A DNA stretch of 59,038 nucleotides. It comes from Bacilli bacterium (lineage in GTDB: Bacteria; Bacillota_I; Bacilli_A; RFN20; CAG-288). The notes under the pieces are model-generated. The model worked only from the letters and a program-made list of their open reading frames with translations. It had not been told where the DNA came from and did no database searches. Positions 9,058 to 18,000 of the stretch are shown here, piece by piece (within the stretch, counting starts at the first letter, position 1; the number at the start of each line of letters is the position of its first letter). Both the position numbers and the translations under genes were made by a program. Location of the stretch: the NCBI GenBank assembly GCA_900770925.1, contig CAAGLY010000023.1, forward strand, positions 1 through 59,038. The letters run 5' to 3'.

Positions 9058-10317
9058 ATGGCAGAAGAGAAAAAGACAGAAGGCACCGAGAAGAAGGCAA
9101 AGCCGAATTTCTTCACCCGTTGGAAGAACAATAAACAGGAGGAAAAGCGGAGGAAGGAAGAGGCAAAGAAGAAAATTGCCGAGGCACAGGAGAGAGATAA
9201 GGAAGACAAGGATCCCGACCCGAAAGACTACTATGTCTCCTTGCATAACATCAATAAGGTCTATGATAACGGCTTCCATGCCGTACACGATTTCACCATC
9301 GATATCAAACAGAACGAGTTCATTGTCTTTGTCGGTCCTTCCGGATGCGGAAAGAGTACGACTCTCCGCAGGATCGCCGGCTTAGAGAACATCACTTCCG
9401 GTACGCTTTATATTGACCATGAATATAGGAACGATGTTGCTCCGAAAGACCGGAACACAGCTATGGTTTTCCAGAGCTATGCTCTTTACCCGCATAGGTC
9501 TGTCTATGAGAACATCGCCTTCCCGCTCCACATCAGGCGCCTTCCGAAGGATGAAATTGACCGCCGGGTCAGGGAAGCGGCGAAGATTCTTCAGATTACC
9601 CCGCTTCTCGACCGCAAGCCTAAAGCTCTCTCTGGCGGACAGCGTCAGCGTGTTGCCTTAGGACGCGCTATTGTCAAACATGCTAAGGTCCTATTAAGGG
9701 ATGAGCCTTTATCTAACCTTGATGCTAAGCTCCGTGTCCAGAGGCGCAGCGAAATCGTTAAGCTCCATGATAAGCTGAAAGCAACCACGATTTATGTTAC
9801 CCATGACCAGACGGAAGCCATGACTATGGCTACCCGTATTGTCATCAGGAAAGACGGATTTGTTCAGCAGATTGGTACTCCGATTGATATTTTCAATCAT
9901 CCGGTCAATAAATTTGTTGCCGGATTTATCGGTTCCCCGGCGAGGAACTTCTTTACTGCTAGGTACAAAGATGGCACAATCACCTTTATTAATGGCGCCA
10001 AGATTCCGCTTCCGAAGGAACTGATTGAAGGCAAGGAGATTCCGGAAAAAGTTATTTTCGGTATCCGTCCCGAAGATATTTATGAAGCTGATGAATATCA
10101 TGCAGGGCTTTATCCGGAATCGGTTTTCAGTGCCAAGGTTGTCTTAGCTGAGCTTCTCGGCAACGAATATTATGTTCATACGGACTTTGCCTATCAGGAT
10201 ACGATTGCTAAGTTCCCTTCCGATCATCACCTTGGACGCGGAGATGAAGTCGGCTTCTGCATGAATCTTTCGCACTGCCACCTCTTTGACCCGACTAATG
10301 AAAAGGCATTCTTCTAG
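9058..10317 (+). CDS. Sugar ABC transporter ATP-binding protein (MsmK/UgpC type)
   Basis: This is the cytosolic ATPase of the CUT1 importer. The ABC domain has Walker A GPSGCGKST, Q-loop VFQSYALYPHMSVYENIAFP, signature LSGGQRQRVALGRAI, Walker B VLLMDEPLSNLDAKL and H-loop YVTHDQTEAMTMA. A regulatory domain follows, ending near residue 419. AGG encodes the Met of LLMDEP and of RVQMRSE. Unusual is a lysine/glutamate-rich extension of about 60 residues before the ABC domain. AAGGAGG precedes ATG 9058; the upstream frame to 9001 lies inside the phosphorylase gene. In many Firmicutes one such ATPase serves several sugar importers, so its range may be wider than this operon. Confidence 0.93.
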   Translation: MAEEKKTEGTEKKAKPNFFTRWKNNKQEEKRRKEEAKKKIAEAQERDKEDKDPDPKDYYVSLHNINKVYDNGFHAVHDFTIDIKQNEFIVFVGPSGCGKSTTLRRIAGLENITSGTLYIDHEYRNDVAPKDRNTAMVFQSYALYPHRSVYENIAFPLHIRRLPKDEIDRRVREAAKILQITPLLDRKPKALSGGQRQRVALGRAIVKHAKVLLRDEPLSNLDAKLRVQRRSEIVKLHDKLKATTIYVTHDQTEAMTMATRIVIRKDGFVQQIGTPIDIFNHPVNKFVAGFIGSPARNFFTARYKDGTITFINGAKIPLPKELIEGKEIPEKVIFGIRPEDIYEADEYHAGLYPESVFSAKVVLAELLGNEYYVHTDFAYQDTIAKFPSDHHLGRGDEVGFCMNLSHCHLFDPTNEKAFF

Positions 10318-10326
10318 GAGGCGGAT

Positions 10327-11370
10327 ATGGCGGAACTGAATCGAAAGCAGCACGAAAAGAACTATAAAAAGCATAAGAGGGTCTCTTATGCGAAATACGG
10401 TTATCTTTTCCTTATTCCGTTTGTCGTCGTCTTCCTTATCTTCCAGTTCATTCCTCTTCTGACTACCTTCATCTATGGTTTCAACACCTATTTCCAGGAT
10501 GGCCTTACTACAGTAGGACCGACCTTCTCCGGCTTTAAAAACTTTGTTGACATCCTAGGTTCGGCAACGAACTATGCGTTCTGGAAATATCTAGGCAACA
10601 CCTTTATCATCTGGATTATCGGCTTTATTCCACAGGTTATCTGTTCTCTGCTTCTTGCTATCTGGTTTACCTCCGAACGTCTGAAACTGAAATGCATCCG
10701 TTTCTTCCAGACCGTTACTTATAGGCCTAACTTAGTTATGGCTGCCGCCTTCGGTTACAGGTTTCTCCAGTTCTTCTCTCAGGGCGGACCGGTCAATCAG
10801 ATTCTTCAGGCACTCCATATTGTCGATACTCCGGTTAGGTTCAGGGAATCGGCAACCTGGGAACGGGTGATTATCGCCTTAATCAACTTTCTTAGGTGGT
10901 TCGGTAACACCTCTATTCTGCTGATGTCCGGTATTAGGGGTATTGATGAGTCCGTCTTTGAATCCGCACGTCTTGACGGAGCTAGCTCTACTAAGATTTT
11001 CTGGAAGATCACTCTTCCGCTTCTGATGCCGATCTTTGTCTACTTCCTCATCACTTCTAGGATCGGTGGTATTCAGTTATTCGATGCTGCCCAGATTTTC
11101 ACTTCCGGAACCGGAGGTGCCAACCTGAAGTGCAGGACGATCAGGATGTATCTCTTCCAGCTTGTTCAGATTAAGAAGGATTATGGTCAGGCGGGCGCTG
11201 TTTCCATCAGGCTCTTCCTGATTACCGGTCTCCTTTCCTTATTTGTATTTAAGACTAGGGTTCCGCATAACAATCAGGCAAAAGAAGAAAAGAAGGCAAA
11301 TCGAAAACGTAGGCGTTTTGTCCAGGCTGCCAAGAAGCTTGAGACAGGCAAAGGAGGACAGGCAGAATGA
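10327..11370 (+). CDS. Sugar ABC transporter permease (MalF type)
   Basis: This inner-membrane permease of 347 residues has about six transmembrane segments and the BPD_transp_1 cytoplasmic EAA loop as FESARLDGASSTKIFWKITLP (about 217-237), which docks to the ATPase. A basic tail of about 40 residues follows the last helix. AGGAGG precedes the ATG, 10 bases after the ATPase stop. The next permease overlaps it by 4 bases (ATGA). Confidence 0.92.
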   Translation: MAELNRKQHEKNYKKHKRVSYAKYGYLFLIPFVVVFLIFQFIPLLTTFIYGFNTYFQDGLTTVGPTFSGFKNFVDILGSATNYAFWKYLGNTFIIWIIGFIPQVICSLLLAIWFTSERLKLKCIRFFQTVTYRPNLVMAAAFGYRFLQFFSQGGPVNQILQALHIVDTPVRFRESATWERVIIALINFLRWFGNTSILLMSGIRGIDESVFESARLDGASSTKIFWKITLPLLMPIFVYFLITSRIGGIQLFDAAQIFTSGTGGANLKCRTIRMYLFQLVQIKKDYGQAGAVSIRLFLITGLLSLFVFKTRVPHNNQAKEEKKANRKRRRFVQAAKKLETGKGGQAE

Positions 11371-12278
11371 GTAGTGCTGAAATGAATGTCCGTGGTCCGA
11401 TTCCGGAACTCAACCGTTCCGATAAGAAGCTGAAGAGCGATAAACCGCTTCTGTATACGCAGCGCTTTTTCGTCTATCTGTTCCTTATTCTTCTTTCTCT
11501 TCTCTGCATCAGGCCGTTCTGGATTTTGCTTGTCAACTCTACCCGTTCAAGCGTGGATATCAAGACTTCCTTCTCGATGTGGTTCGGTAAGTCTTTTGCG
11601 GCTAACTGGAAAGGACTTAGGGGCAACGATAAGATTCCTACCCGTACTGCCTTAATCAACTCCATCTGGATTTCCTTTGTTTCTGCTATCCTGACGGTCT
11701 ATTTCTCTGCTCTTACCGCTTATTCCCTCCAAGTGTATAACTTCAAGGGAAAGAAATTCATTTCTTCTTTCATTCTGGCGATTAGGAGGATTCCTAACCA
11801 GGTCGCTGCTATGGGCCTTGTCATTTTCTGCAGGAAGCTTGGCCTATATAATCAAATCTGGCTCATTATCATTCCGACTATCTGTACACCGAGTGTCTAC
11901 TTCTACAGGAAGCAATACCTTGAATCGGTCCTTCCCTATGAAATCGTGGAAGCTGCCCGTGTCGATGGATCAAGTGAATTACGTACCTTCCATCAGATTG
12001 TCCTTCCTATCCTCCGTCCGGCTATCTCTGTTCAGTTCATCTTCTCCTTCGTTGCCTCCTGGAACAACTATTTCAGGCCGGCCATGCTACTTAAGAACGA
12101 AAGCGTCCGTACGATTCCGATTGTTATTGCTAACCTTAAGAACTCCGATCCCTCAATCTTCGATTTAGGACAGATCTATCTGTTAATGGCTATTGCGGTC
12201 TTCCCGATGCTGATCATCTATCTGATCTTCTCCCGCGGTATCATCAAGAACCTTACTGCCGGTTCGGTCAAAGGATAA
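11367..12278 (+). CDS. Sugar ABC transporter permease (MalG type)
   Basis: The second permease of the importer has 303 residues and about six transmembrane segments, with the EAA loop YEIVEAARVDGSSELRTFHQ (about 191-210) and a following conserved LP. An AGG-AGG pair at 11784-11789 reads Met-Met within a membrane segment (LAIMMIPNQV), where Arg-Arg would be implausible. Translationally coupled to the MalF-type gene through an ATGA overlap; the GH1 gene begins right after its stop. Confidence 0.93.
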   Translation: MSSAEMNVRGPIPELNRSDKKLKSDKPLLYTQRFFVYLFLILLSLLCIRPFWILLVNSTRSSVDIKTSFSMWFGKSFAANWKGLRGNDKIPTRTALINSIWISFVSAILTVYFSALTAYSLQVYNFKGKKFISSFILAIRRIPNQVAAMGLVIFCRKLGLYNQIWLIIIPTICTPSVYFYRKQYLESVLPYEIVEAARVDGSSELRTFHQIVLPILRPAISVQFIFSFVASWNNYFRPAMLLKNESVRTIPIVIANLKNSDPSIFDLGQIYLLMAIAVFPMLIIYLIFSRGIIKNLTAGSVKG

Positions 12279-13634
12279 ATGATGCTTCCCAAGGATTTCC
12301 ACTTTGGTTCTGCCATTGCCTCCTATCAGGTGGAAGGTGCTTATAAGGAAGGCAATAAAGATGAATCTATCTGGGACAGATTCACTCATCAGATAGGAAA
12401 CATTGCCGATAATTCAAACGGAGATGTTGCCGATGACTTCTACCATCGTTATGAGCAGGACCTTGATCTTGCTAAGGAACTTGGAATTGATGATTTCCGT
12501 TTTTCCTTAGCTTGGACAAGAGTTGTAAAGGAAAGCGGAGAACCAAACAGGAACGGAGTTATTTTCTATCAGCATCTGATTGAGGCGATAGAAAAACGAG
12601 GCAGGAAACCAGTGAGGACAATTTATCACTGGGATAGGCCTTGCTGGTTCCTGGAAAAAGGCGGATTTCTTAACCGCTCCTGCCTGAAGGACTGGGAAAA
12701 CTATAGGAAGGTCGTTTCAAAGTTCTTTGCTCCGATGAGGGATGAGTTTATTTCGTTCAACGAACCCCAGTGCTTCCTTTCCCAAGGCTTTCATAAAGGA
12801 AGACATGCTCCGAACTTTGAATACGGTTTTCAGCAGTTGGCTAAAAGGGCACATCATGTTCTTCTTTGCCATGCGCTTGCAGCAGAGAGGATCCACGAAG
12901 CGAATCCTAAAGCGAATGTCGGCTTTGTCAACACGAGGAATGCTACTCTGCCAAAGAGCGATAACCCTCTATTAAGGGAGAAAAGGAAAGAATTGTTCTT
13001 TTCAATTCCGAGAGATGCTTCCGGGTTTAATCTTCTTTCTCTTTACTCTGACCCTATTTATCTCGGCCGTTATCCAGAGGGCTATGACAGAATTGTTCCC
13101 GGCTTTGACTCCTTTGTCTATCCTAAGGATAGGGAAAGGAGGAAGAAGGGTAAGCCTAAGACCTGTGACTGCAATATCTACACCGGTAACTACTTCGACC
13201 TCGATAAGGAGGGAAATCTTCTTCTCCTTAAAGGTTCATCAAAGGAAGAAGACAGTGATCTGTTCTGGCTTAAGAAGAGACCTCTATCCCTCTACTATGC
13301 CCCTTTCTTTAGGTATGAGCGGTACCATCTTCCTATCCGGATTACCGAGAACGGAGGGTGCTATAAAGACACTCTGACTGATGGAAAAATCCATGATGGA
13401 GGACGGATCAGCTTTCTTTCGGAATATCTGAAACAGGTAGAGAGGACGATCAGTAAAGGAATCCCGATTATTGCTTACTATTACTGGTCTTTAAGGGATA
13501 ACTTTGAATGGGCGGAAGGCTATCAGAAACGCTTTGGTCTTGTCTATATCGATTACAGGAATAACCTTAAGCGGATAAAGAAAGATTCCTTCTATTCATA
13601 TCAGAAAATCATACAGGAAAGTAAAAGACAATGA
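12279..13634 (+). CDS. GH1 family beta-glucosidase or phospho-beta-glucosidase
   Basis: GH1 enzymes hydrolyse beta-glucosides by a double-displacement mechanism. The 451 residues show FHFGSAIASYQVEGA at the N-terminus, the acid/base glutamate in FNEPQ (about residue 164), the nucleophile glutamate in RITENGG (about 355), and SLMDNFEWAEGYQKRFGLVY near the C-terminus, in which AGG gives the conserved Met/Leu position. Because an ABC importer delivers unphosphorylated sugar, a plain beta-glucosidase is more likely than a phospho-enzyme; that is inference. The start is ATG 12279 or 12282, directly after the permease stop. Confidence 0.93.
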   Translation: MMLPKDFHFGSAIASYQVEGAYKEGNKDESIWDRFTHQIGNIADNSNGDVADDFYHRYEQDLDLAKELGIDDFRFSLAWTRVVKESGEPNRNGVIFYQHLIEAIEKRGRKPVRTIYHWDRPCWFLEKGGFLNRSCLKDWENYRKVVSKFFAPMRDEFISFNEPQCFLSQGFHKGRHAPNFEYGFQQLAKRAHHVLLCHALAAERIHEANPKANVGFVNTRNATLPKSDNPLLREKRKELFFSIPRDASGFNLLSLYSDPIYLGRYPEGYDRIVPGFDSFVYPKDRERRKKGKPKTCDCNIYTGNYFDLDKEGNLLLLKGSSKEEDSDLFWLKKRPLSLYYAPFFRYERYHLPIRITENGGCYKDTLTDGKIHDGGRISFLSEYLKQVERTISKGIPIIAYYYWSLRDNFEWAEGYQKRFGLVYIDYRNNLKRIKKDSFYSYQKIIQESKRQ

Positions 13635-13635
13635 A

Positions 13636-13666
13636 AAAGAGGCGGCTTGGCCGCCTCTTTCTTTAC
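13636..13666. terminator. Bidirectional terminator between GH1 gene and lacI-type gene
   Basis: Stem AAAGAGGCGGC / GCCGCCTCTTT with a 3-base loop (13636-13660), followed by T-rich sequence on the plus strand and A-rich sequence on the left, so it serves both convergent genes. Confidence 0.85.
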
Positions 13667-14679
13667 CTCTGCTTAATTGTTGCTCCCGGCTGGAGTTTTC
13701 CGCTGATATTGACGATGTGAGGGACGTAGGTGTCCGGATGCTCGATTTCTTCAATCAGCTCCTTAGCGGCATTGCTGCCAAGACTATCGGAATCCTGAAC
13801 CCAGGTGGTAATCCTCGGACGGTTGATCCGGGAGATTTCAGCGCCATCGTATCCGATTACCGAGATGTCACCGGGAATGTCTAATCCGGCTTCTTTCAGT
13901 GCGGTTAGTCCGCCGAGGATTGAGACATCATCAGGATAGAGGATACAGGTTGGTCTATCCGCTAATTTGAGAATCTGTTTTGTTTCTCTTCCGGAGGCTT
14001 TCGGACTATGGTAAGGGGCTTCCATAATCCAGTTAGGGTTAAGAGGCAGCTTATTGCGGTCCCTTGCTTCGTAGAAGGAACTCCTGCGTTTCTTTGTAAC
14101 GTCTGTTGCTTCACCATGAATATAGGCAATTTTCTTATGTCCTAACGAAAACGCATAATCAACAAGCTTTCCGGTTCCGCTTAAGTTGTCGGACATGATA
14201 GCGGTTGTTCCAGGGAAAACACGGTCGATAGTGACAACCGGAATACTTGACTGGACTAATTCGATGATTTCCGGATCATCGAAGTTTTCACTGACGATGA
14301 TCACACCATCCCTATTGCGAAACTGGGCTGCTTCGAAATAGGTCCTCGGATGCGGGGAATTTGGCTTATTCCGGCTGAGGAAAGTGATAGCGTATCCGCT
14401 CTCTTCTGCTTGGTATTTCAGTGATTCCAGAATGCCAGAGAAGAATTCATGGCGAAGGCCGCCTTTTGTGGTTGCATCGTAGAAAATGACGCCGATAGAA
14501 TAGGAACGTTTGAGTTTTAATGCCTGAGCATAGGCGTTTGGCACGTAGCCCCTTTTCTTTGCGCAACGCTTGATTTTCTCGATGGTCTGTGGGGATAATT
14601 CGTCGGAGTCATGAAGAGCCTTGGAAACTGTTGCCGTAGAGGTATGGCAGTGCTCGGCTATGTCTTTGATGCGGACCAT
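13663..14679 (-). CDS. LacI-family transcriptional regulator
   Basis: A DNA-binding repressor with a sugar-sensing domain, 338 residues. The N-terminus MVRIKDIAEHCHTSTATVSKAL is the LacI helix-turn-helix, and VPNAYAQALKLKRSYSIGVI covers the hinge helix and the first core strand. The sensor domain shows VIGYDGAEISRINRPRITTWVQ, typical of the family. I chose ATG 14679 because AGGAGGG lies just upstream and the helix-turn-helix begins there; an extension to 14724 is open but unsupported. It is convergent with the beta-glucoside operon and probably binds the repeats at 6554-6590. Confidence 0.92.
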   Translation of the reverse strand: MVRIKDIAEHCHTSTATVSKALHDSDELSPQTIEKIKRCAKKRGYVPNAYAQALKLKRSYSIGVIFYDATTKGGLRHEFFSGILESLKYQAEESGYAITFLSRNKPNSPHPRTYFEAAQFRNRDGVIIVSENFDDPEIIELVQSSIPVVTIDRVFPGTTAIMSDNLSGTGKLVDYAFSLGHKKIAYIHGEATDVTKKRRSSFYEARDRNKLPLNPNWIMEAPYHSPKASGRETKQILKLADRPTCILYPDDVSILGGLTALKEAGLDIPGDISVIGYDGAEISRINRPRITTWVQDSDSLGSNAAKELIEEIEHPDTYVPHIVNISGKLQPGATIKQR

Positions 14680-14819
14680 TTCTGTTCCCTCCTTTATTCC
14701 TAATATTGTAACATAGCATGTCATTTTTTTCTTATCGAAATCGTATAAGAATGGTGTTTTATAACATAAACATGAATATTTTGGCTCTTTTCTGCTGGTT
14801 AATGTCTGTAAGCCGGTAG

Positions 14820-14870
14820 TATAATATTAAGGAAAAAGGAATAAGCCCTTTCAGGGTTCTATTTTTTTCT
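14820..14870 (+). other. Possible short leader transcript with terminator-like hairpin
   Basis: A TATAAT (14820-14825) is followed by the small stem AGCCCT-TTC-AGGGTT (about 14844-14858) and a long T-rich stretch, which looks like a weak terminator. It may end a very short transcript upstream of rpmF, or be chance in A/T-rich DNA. Confidence 0.3.
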
Positions 14871-14885
14871 TTTTTCTGATAGCTG

Positions 14886-14914
14886 TTTACTTTAAGGGAA
14901 GATATGTCTATAAT
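14886..14914 (+). promoter_or_regulatory. Promoter of rpmF
   Basis: TTTACT (14886-14891), a 17-base spacer and TATAAT (14909-14914), 43 bases before the L32 start codon. Confidence 0.65.
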
Positions 14915-14957
14915 TACCTATGCGTTTGTTAGCAGTTTTTAATGGAGGAGAATAACT

Positions 14958-15149
14958 ATGGCAGTCCCAACTAGAAGAAGAGGTCATGCAAAGCAAGGTC
15001 AGGTCCGTCAACATACTAAGCTTAGTGCTGTAAATACTGTTACCTGCCCGAATTGCGGAGCGGAAATCCGTCCGCATCACGTCTGCCCGAATTGCGGTTT
15101 CTACAACGGCAAGAAGGTCAAGGACGTTAAGGTTAGCGAAGCAGAGTAG
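14958..15149 (+). CDS. rpmF: Ribosomal protein bL32
   Basis: A 63-residue ribosomal protein of the large subunit. It begins MAVPTRRRGHAKQGQ, as L32 does, and has a complete zinc ribbon, CPNCGAE...VCPNCG (two CxxC pairs). The ribosome binding site GGAGGAG lies about 10 bases upstream. It stands alone between its own promoter and terminator; the usual partner yceD is not adjacent. Confidence 0.95.
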   Translation: MAVPTRRRGHAKQGQVRQHTKLSAVNTVTCPNCGAEIRPHHVCPNCGFYNGKKVKDVKVSEAE

Positions 15150-15169
15150 TTTAACCGACGAATAAAAAG

Positions 15170-15197
15170 AAAAGCCCACCATATGATGGGCTTTTTT
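15170..15197 (+). terminator. Terminator of rpmF
   Basis: Stem AAAAGCCCA / TGGGCTTTT followed by T-run. Confidence 0.85.
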
Positions 15198-15217
15198 CAA
15201 CTAAGGAGATTTAGACG

Positions 15218-15667
15218 ATGACATACTTGGAAAGCATTACTTATCTGACTGGCCGTTTTGTCCAGATCAGCCAATATCTCTTGAAGACTTCTTTCCGCTT
15301 GGTTTCGTTAAGGGAAGAGGAGAAAAAACGTCTTCCTTTCCAGGCCAAGGAACAGAGGATCGATGGTGCAGAAGCTAAAGCAGAGGCTCTGCTTAGCGAG
15401 CACCAGGGCTCTTCTGCTCAGCAGCTGATTGATTTCTTTTCGGACAAGGGATTATCAGTTAAGGATAGGAGTGAGCTTTCCTTACTTCTCCGTAAGCGTC
15501 AGTATCTTGTCGGATCTTATTTTTTAGTCAATGATTCTGCTCTTGGCAGAGAAGAAGTAGCTATCTATGAATCGAAAATCAATGAGCTGAAAGGACTGAA
15601 CAAGAAAGCCAGGGATCTTAACGGCCATTTTGCAAAGCTCATCGATCAGATTGAGAGGAAGAATTGA
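15218..15667 (+). CDS. Hypothetical helical protein, 149 residues
   Basis: I do not recognise this gene with confidence. The product is soluble, without signal or membrane segments, and predicted almost entirely helical. The C-terminal half (about 90-149, with QYLVGSYFLVND and ESKINELKGLNKKARDLNGH) resembles in style the YlbF/YmcA small helical proteins, but I would not assign it. AAGGAG precedes ATG 15218. It lies between rpmF and the rsmB-like gene, and the next gene has its own promoter inside the gap. Confidence 0.7.
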   Translation: MTYLESITYLTGRFVQISQYLLKTSFRLVSLREEEKKRLPFQAKEQRIDGAEAKAEALLSEHQGSSAQQLIDFFSDKGLSVKDRSELSLLLRKRQYLVGSYFLVNDSALGREEVAIYESKINELKGLNKKARDLNGHFAKLIDQIERKN

Positions 15668-15691
15668 TTCCTCAATAGCTCTTATTTTGGT

Positions 15692-15697
15692 TATAAT
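15692..15697 (+). promoter_or_regulatory. Promoter -10 for a leaderless rsmB-like transcript
   Basis: TATAAT ends 6 bases before ATG 15704, so transcription should start at the A of the start codon. No Shine-Dalgarno sequence is visible. Confidence 0.6.
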
Positions 15698-15703
15698 AAT
15701 CGT

Positions 15704-16954
15704 ATGAATATTTCTTACCCCGTTTATGCTAGGTTAAGTGAAACTCTTTTCAAGAAAAAAACACTTTTCCTTGCCCTTACCGAAATTAAAAAGACTATCT
15801 CTATGACACCGAATGAAGAAGCGGAAGTCAAGAAGGAGACGGTAGTTTTCCTTCATCATTATTTCTCCCTCCGTTTCGAATGCTCGAATCTTCTTTCCCA
15901 GTACGACTATGAGAGCGGAGAATTCCTGCTTTCCAGGATTGCTCTTTCCCAGTTACGTTATTCACAGCTGAAGAAAGAAGAAGTCACTGCAGAATACGAA
16001 AGTGCCTTTTCCCGTCTCCGTTTTTCCGGAGACAGCAAGACAAACAGGGGGACTTTGATTAAAGCTTCTGCCACTCCTTTCGTTATTCCGGAAGAAGTCA
16101 AGAAAGCTCCTTGTTATTACAACTCCTTAGCCCTTGAAAGGCCGGAGTTCCTTTTCCGCCGTTTCAATGAAGAGTACACCTCTAATAAGACCCTTAGTAG
16201 GATCTTGTCTAGGCGGAAGAAACCGGTCTTTGAATACTCTCCTGTAGATAGTCACTCACTGACCGATAGCCTGAAGAAGGCAGATGGTGCAGGACCTTAT
16301 GATATCTATCTCAGCGGCAAAGAGTTCCATCGGGATTCCCTCCGTCAGAGGCGGGTCTATCCTAGCTCTTATCTTGAACTTCTCGGCTATTCTCTCCTTG
16401 AGATCCCCCAGGTCTCTCCTAAGGTTGTCATCAACGGACTGACTAGCTCCTTTGGCTATTTCCCTCTTGCCCTCTCTTTAAAGGATGCCTATCAGCCAAA
16501 TATCGTTGCCAATTATCAGAACAAAGCTTCTGATCTCGCCAAAGATAATCTTTCCTTGACCGACTTTAATGATGTAACAATCTTAAATTGCGAAGCAAAG
16601 TATCTTAAGACTTTCTACTCCTACGATACTTTTGATGTTGCCGTTGAATTCGGTAAGGATACCTGTCTTGGCTTAAGGGGAAAGAGGCCTTGGCTTCTTC
16701 CTTCTCTGACAAGAGAAGATATCTTAGCTAGTCAGAAACGTCAGATTGATTCCTTAAGGGAAACAAGCGAGTTTGTCAAATCAAAAGGCTCTCTTCTGTT
16801 TATCAACCACGGCCTTCTTAAAGCCGAGACAAGCGATGTGATTAAGAAGTTCCTTGAACTGAATAACCGGTTCGAATTGGTGAAGGAAGTCAGCGTCACT
16901 CCTGATGAGAAGCATCAGGAAGGCGGATACATTGCCTTACTGAGGAAAAAATGA
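15704..16954 (+). CDS. Degenerate RsmB-like methyltransferase homologue
   Basis: Position (before rlmN-prpC-prkC-rsgA-rpe, as in Bacillus) and domain plan fit RsmB, the 16S rRNA C967 m5C methyltransferase: an N-terminal NusB-like helical domain (about 1-140) and a Rossmann-like C-terminal half. Key residues are gone. The SAM-binding DxCAAPGGK loop is replaced around VINGLTSSFGYF (about 247-258). The DAPCSGLG motif aligns without gaps to FGKDTCLG (about 320-327), with Asp where the catalytic Cys belongs. The STC motif corresponds to FINHG (about 366-370), with His for the second Cys. I infer an inactive or repurposed protein, not a decaying gene: the 416-codon frame is intact and overlaps rlmN by 4 bases. 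Confidence 0.75.
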   Translation: MNISYPVYARLSETLFKKKTLFLALTEIKKTISMTPNEEAEVKKETVVFLHHYFSLRFECSNLLSQYDYESGEFLLSRIALSQLRYSQLKKEEVTAEYESAFSRLRFSGDSKTNRGTLIKASATPFVIPEEVKKAPCYYNSLALERPEFLFRRFNEEYTSNKTLSRILSRRKKPVFEYSPVDSHSLTDSLKKADGAGPYDIYLSGKEFHRDSLRQRRVYPSSYLELLGYSLLEIPQVSPKVVINGLTSSFGYFPLALSLKDAYQPNIVANYQNKASDLAKDNLSLTDFNDVTILNCEAKYLKTFYSYDTFDVAVEFGKDTCLGLRGKRPWLLPSLTREDILASQKRQIDSLRETSEFVKSKGSLLFINHGLLKAETSDVIKKFLELNNRFELVKEVSVTPDEKHQEGGYIALLRKK

Positions 16955-18000
16955 AAACCTCGATTTATACTTACTCCTTGGAAGACCTGACCAAAATCAG
17001 GTTAGCTAGGGGACAGTCAGCGTACCGGAGCAAGCAGATCTATTCTTGGCTATACAAGAAAGGTGCCGCTTCTTTTGACGATAGGAGCGATATCTCCAAG
17101 GATTTCCGCGAAAAACTCAAGGAGAATTTTGATTTCTCTCTTCCGGAAGTCTCTGTCCAGCAGAAGTCCAAGGATGGAACGGTTAAATGCCTGTTCCGTC
17201 TCTCAGACGGCGAGCAGGTCGAAGGAGTCTTAAGGCACTACATCTACGGATATTCTGTCTGTGTCTCTTCGGAAGTCGGATGCAACAGGGCATGCGCTTT
17301 CTGTGCTTCTGGACTGTTGAAGAAAAAACGGAACCTTACTTCCGCCGAAAGGCTCGGACAGGTCCTTTATTTCGATAAGTATGTTCAGTCCATCTCTCCG
17401 AAGGAACATGTCACCCATGTGGTCATCAGGGGAACCGGTGAACCGTTTGATAATTACGATAATGTTCTTTCTTTTGTCAAGACGATTAATTCTCCCTTCG
17501 GAATCAATATCGGTGCCCGGCATATCACTATCTCTACCTGCGGTATTGTTCCCGGCATTCTGAAACTGGCTAAGGAAGGAAGGCAGATTAATCTTGCCAT
17601 TTCCCTCCATGCTCCGACAAATGAACTCCGTGATGAGCTTAGGCCGATTAACCGTGCCTATCCTTTAGATGAACTGATTCCTGCCATCATCCAGTACGAA
17701 AAGCAGGCTAACCGTACGGTTACTTTCGAATACATCAGGATTAAGGATGTCAATGATTCTCTCGACTTTGCCAAGAAGCTCTATGATCTGATTTATCCTA
17801 CCCATGGTTTTGTTAACCTGATTCCTTATAATCCGGTCAGGGAGAACGGATTTGAACGTTCTCCGGATACCCATGTCGATGCTTTCCATCATTTCCTGTT
17901 AGACCGTGGAGTCAAGTCGACCATCCGGAAAGAGTTCGGAAGTGATATTGATGCCGCCTGCGGACAGCTGAGAGCAAAATATGGAAAACAGAAAAATTAA
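16951..18000 (+). CDS. rlmN: rRNA/tRNA adenine-C2 methyltransferase RlmN
   Basis: A radical-SAM enzyme that methylates A2503 of 23S rRNA (and A37 of some tRNAs). The 349 residues match the family. The radical-SAM cysteines are GCNMACAFC (about 110-118), followed by KKKRNLTSAEMLGQVLY and VVIMGTGEPFDNYDN (about 157-171). The Met of GCNM, of SAEM and of MGTGEP are all AGG, among the clearest proofs of the altered code; the Arg of KRNLT is CGG, showing that CGG is still Arg. The C-terminal catalytic Cys is in AACGQLRAKY. Translationally coupled to the RsmB-like gene. Confidence 0.96.
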   Translation: MKTSIYTYSLEDLTKIRLARGQSAYRSKQIYSWLYKKGAASFDDRSDISKDFREKLKENFDFSLPEVSVQQKSKDGTVKCLFRLSDGEQVEGVLRHYIYGYSVCVSSEVGCNRACAFCASGLLKKKRNLTSAERLGQVLYFDKYVQSISPKEHVTHVVIRGTGEPFDNYDNVLSFVKTINSPFGINIGARHITISTCGIVPGILKLAKEGRQINLAISLHAPTNELRDELRPINRAYPLDELIPAIIQYEKQANRTVTFEYIRIKDVNDSLDFAKKLYDLIYPTHGFVNLIPYNPVRENGFERSPDTHVDAFHHFLLDRGVKSTIRKEFGSDIDAACGQLRAKYGKQKN

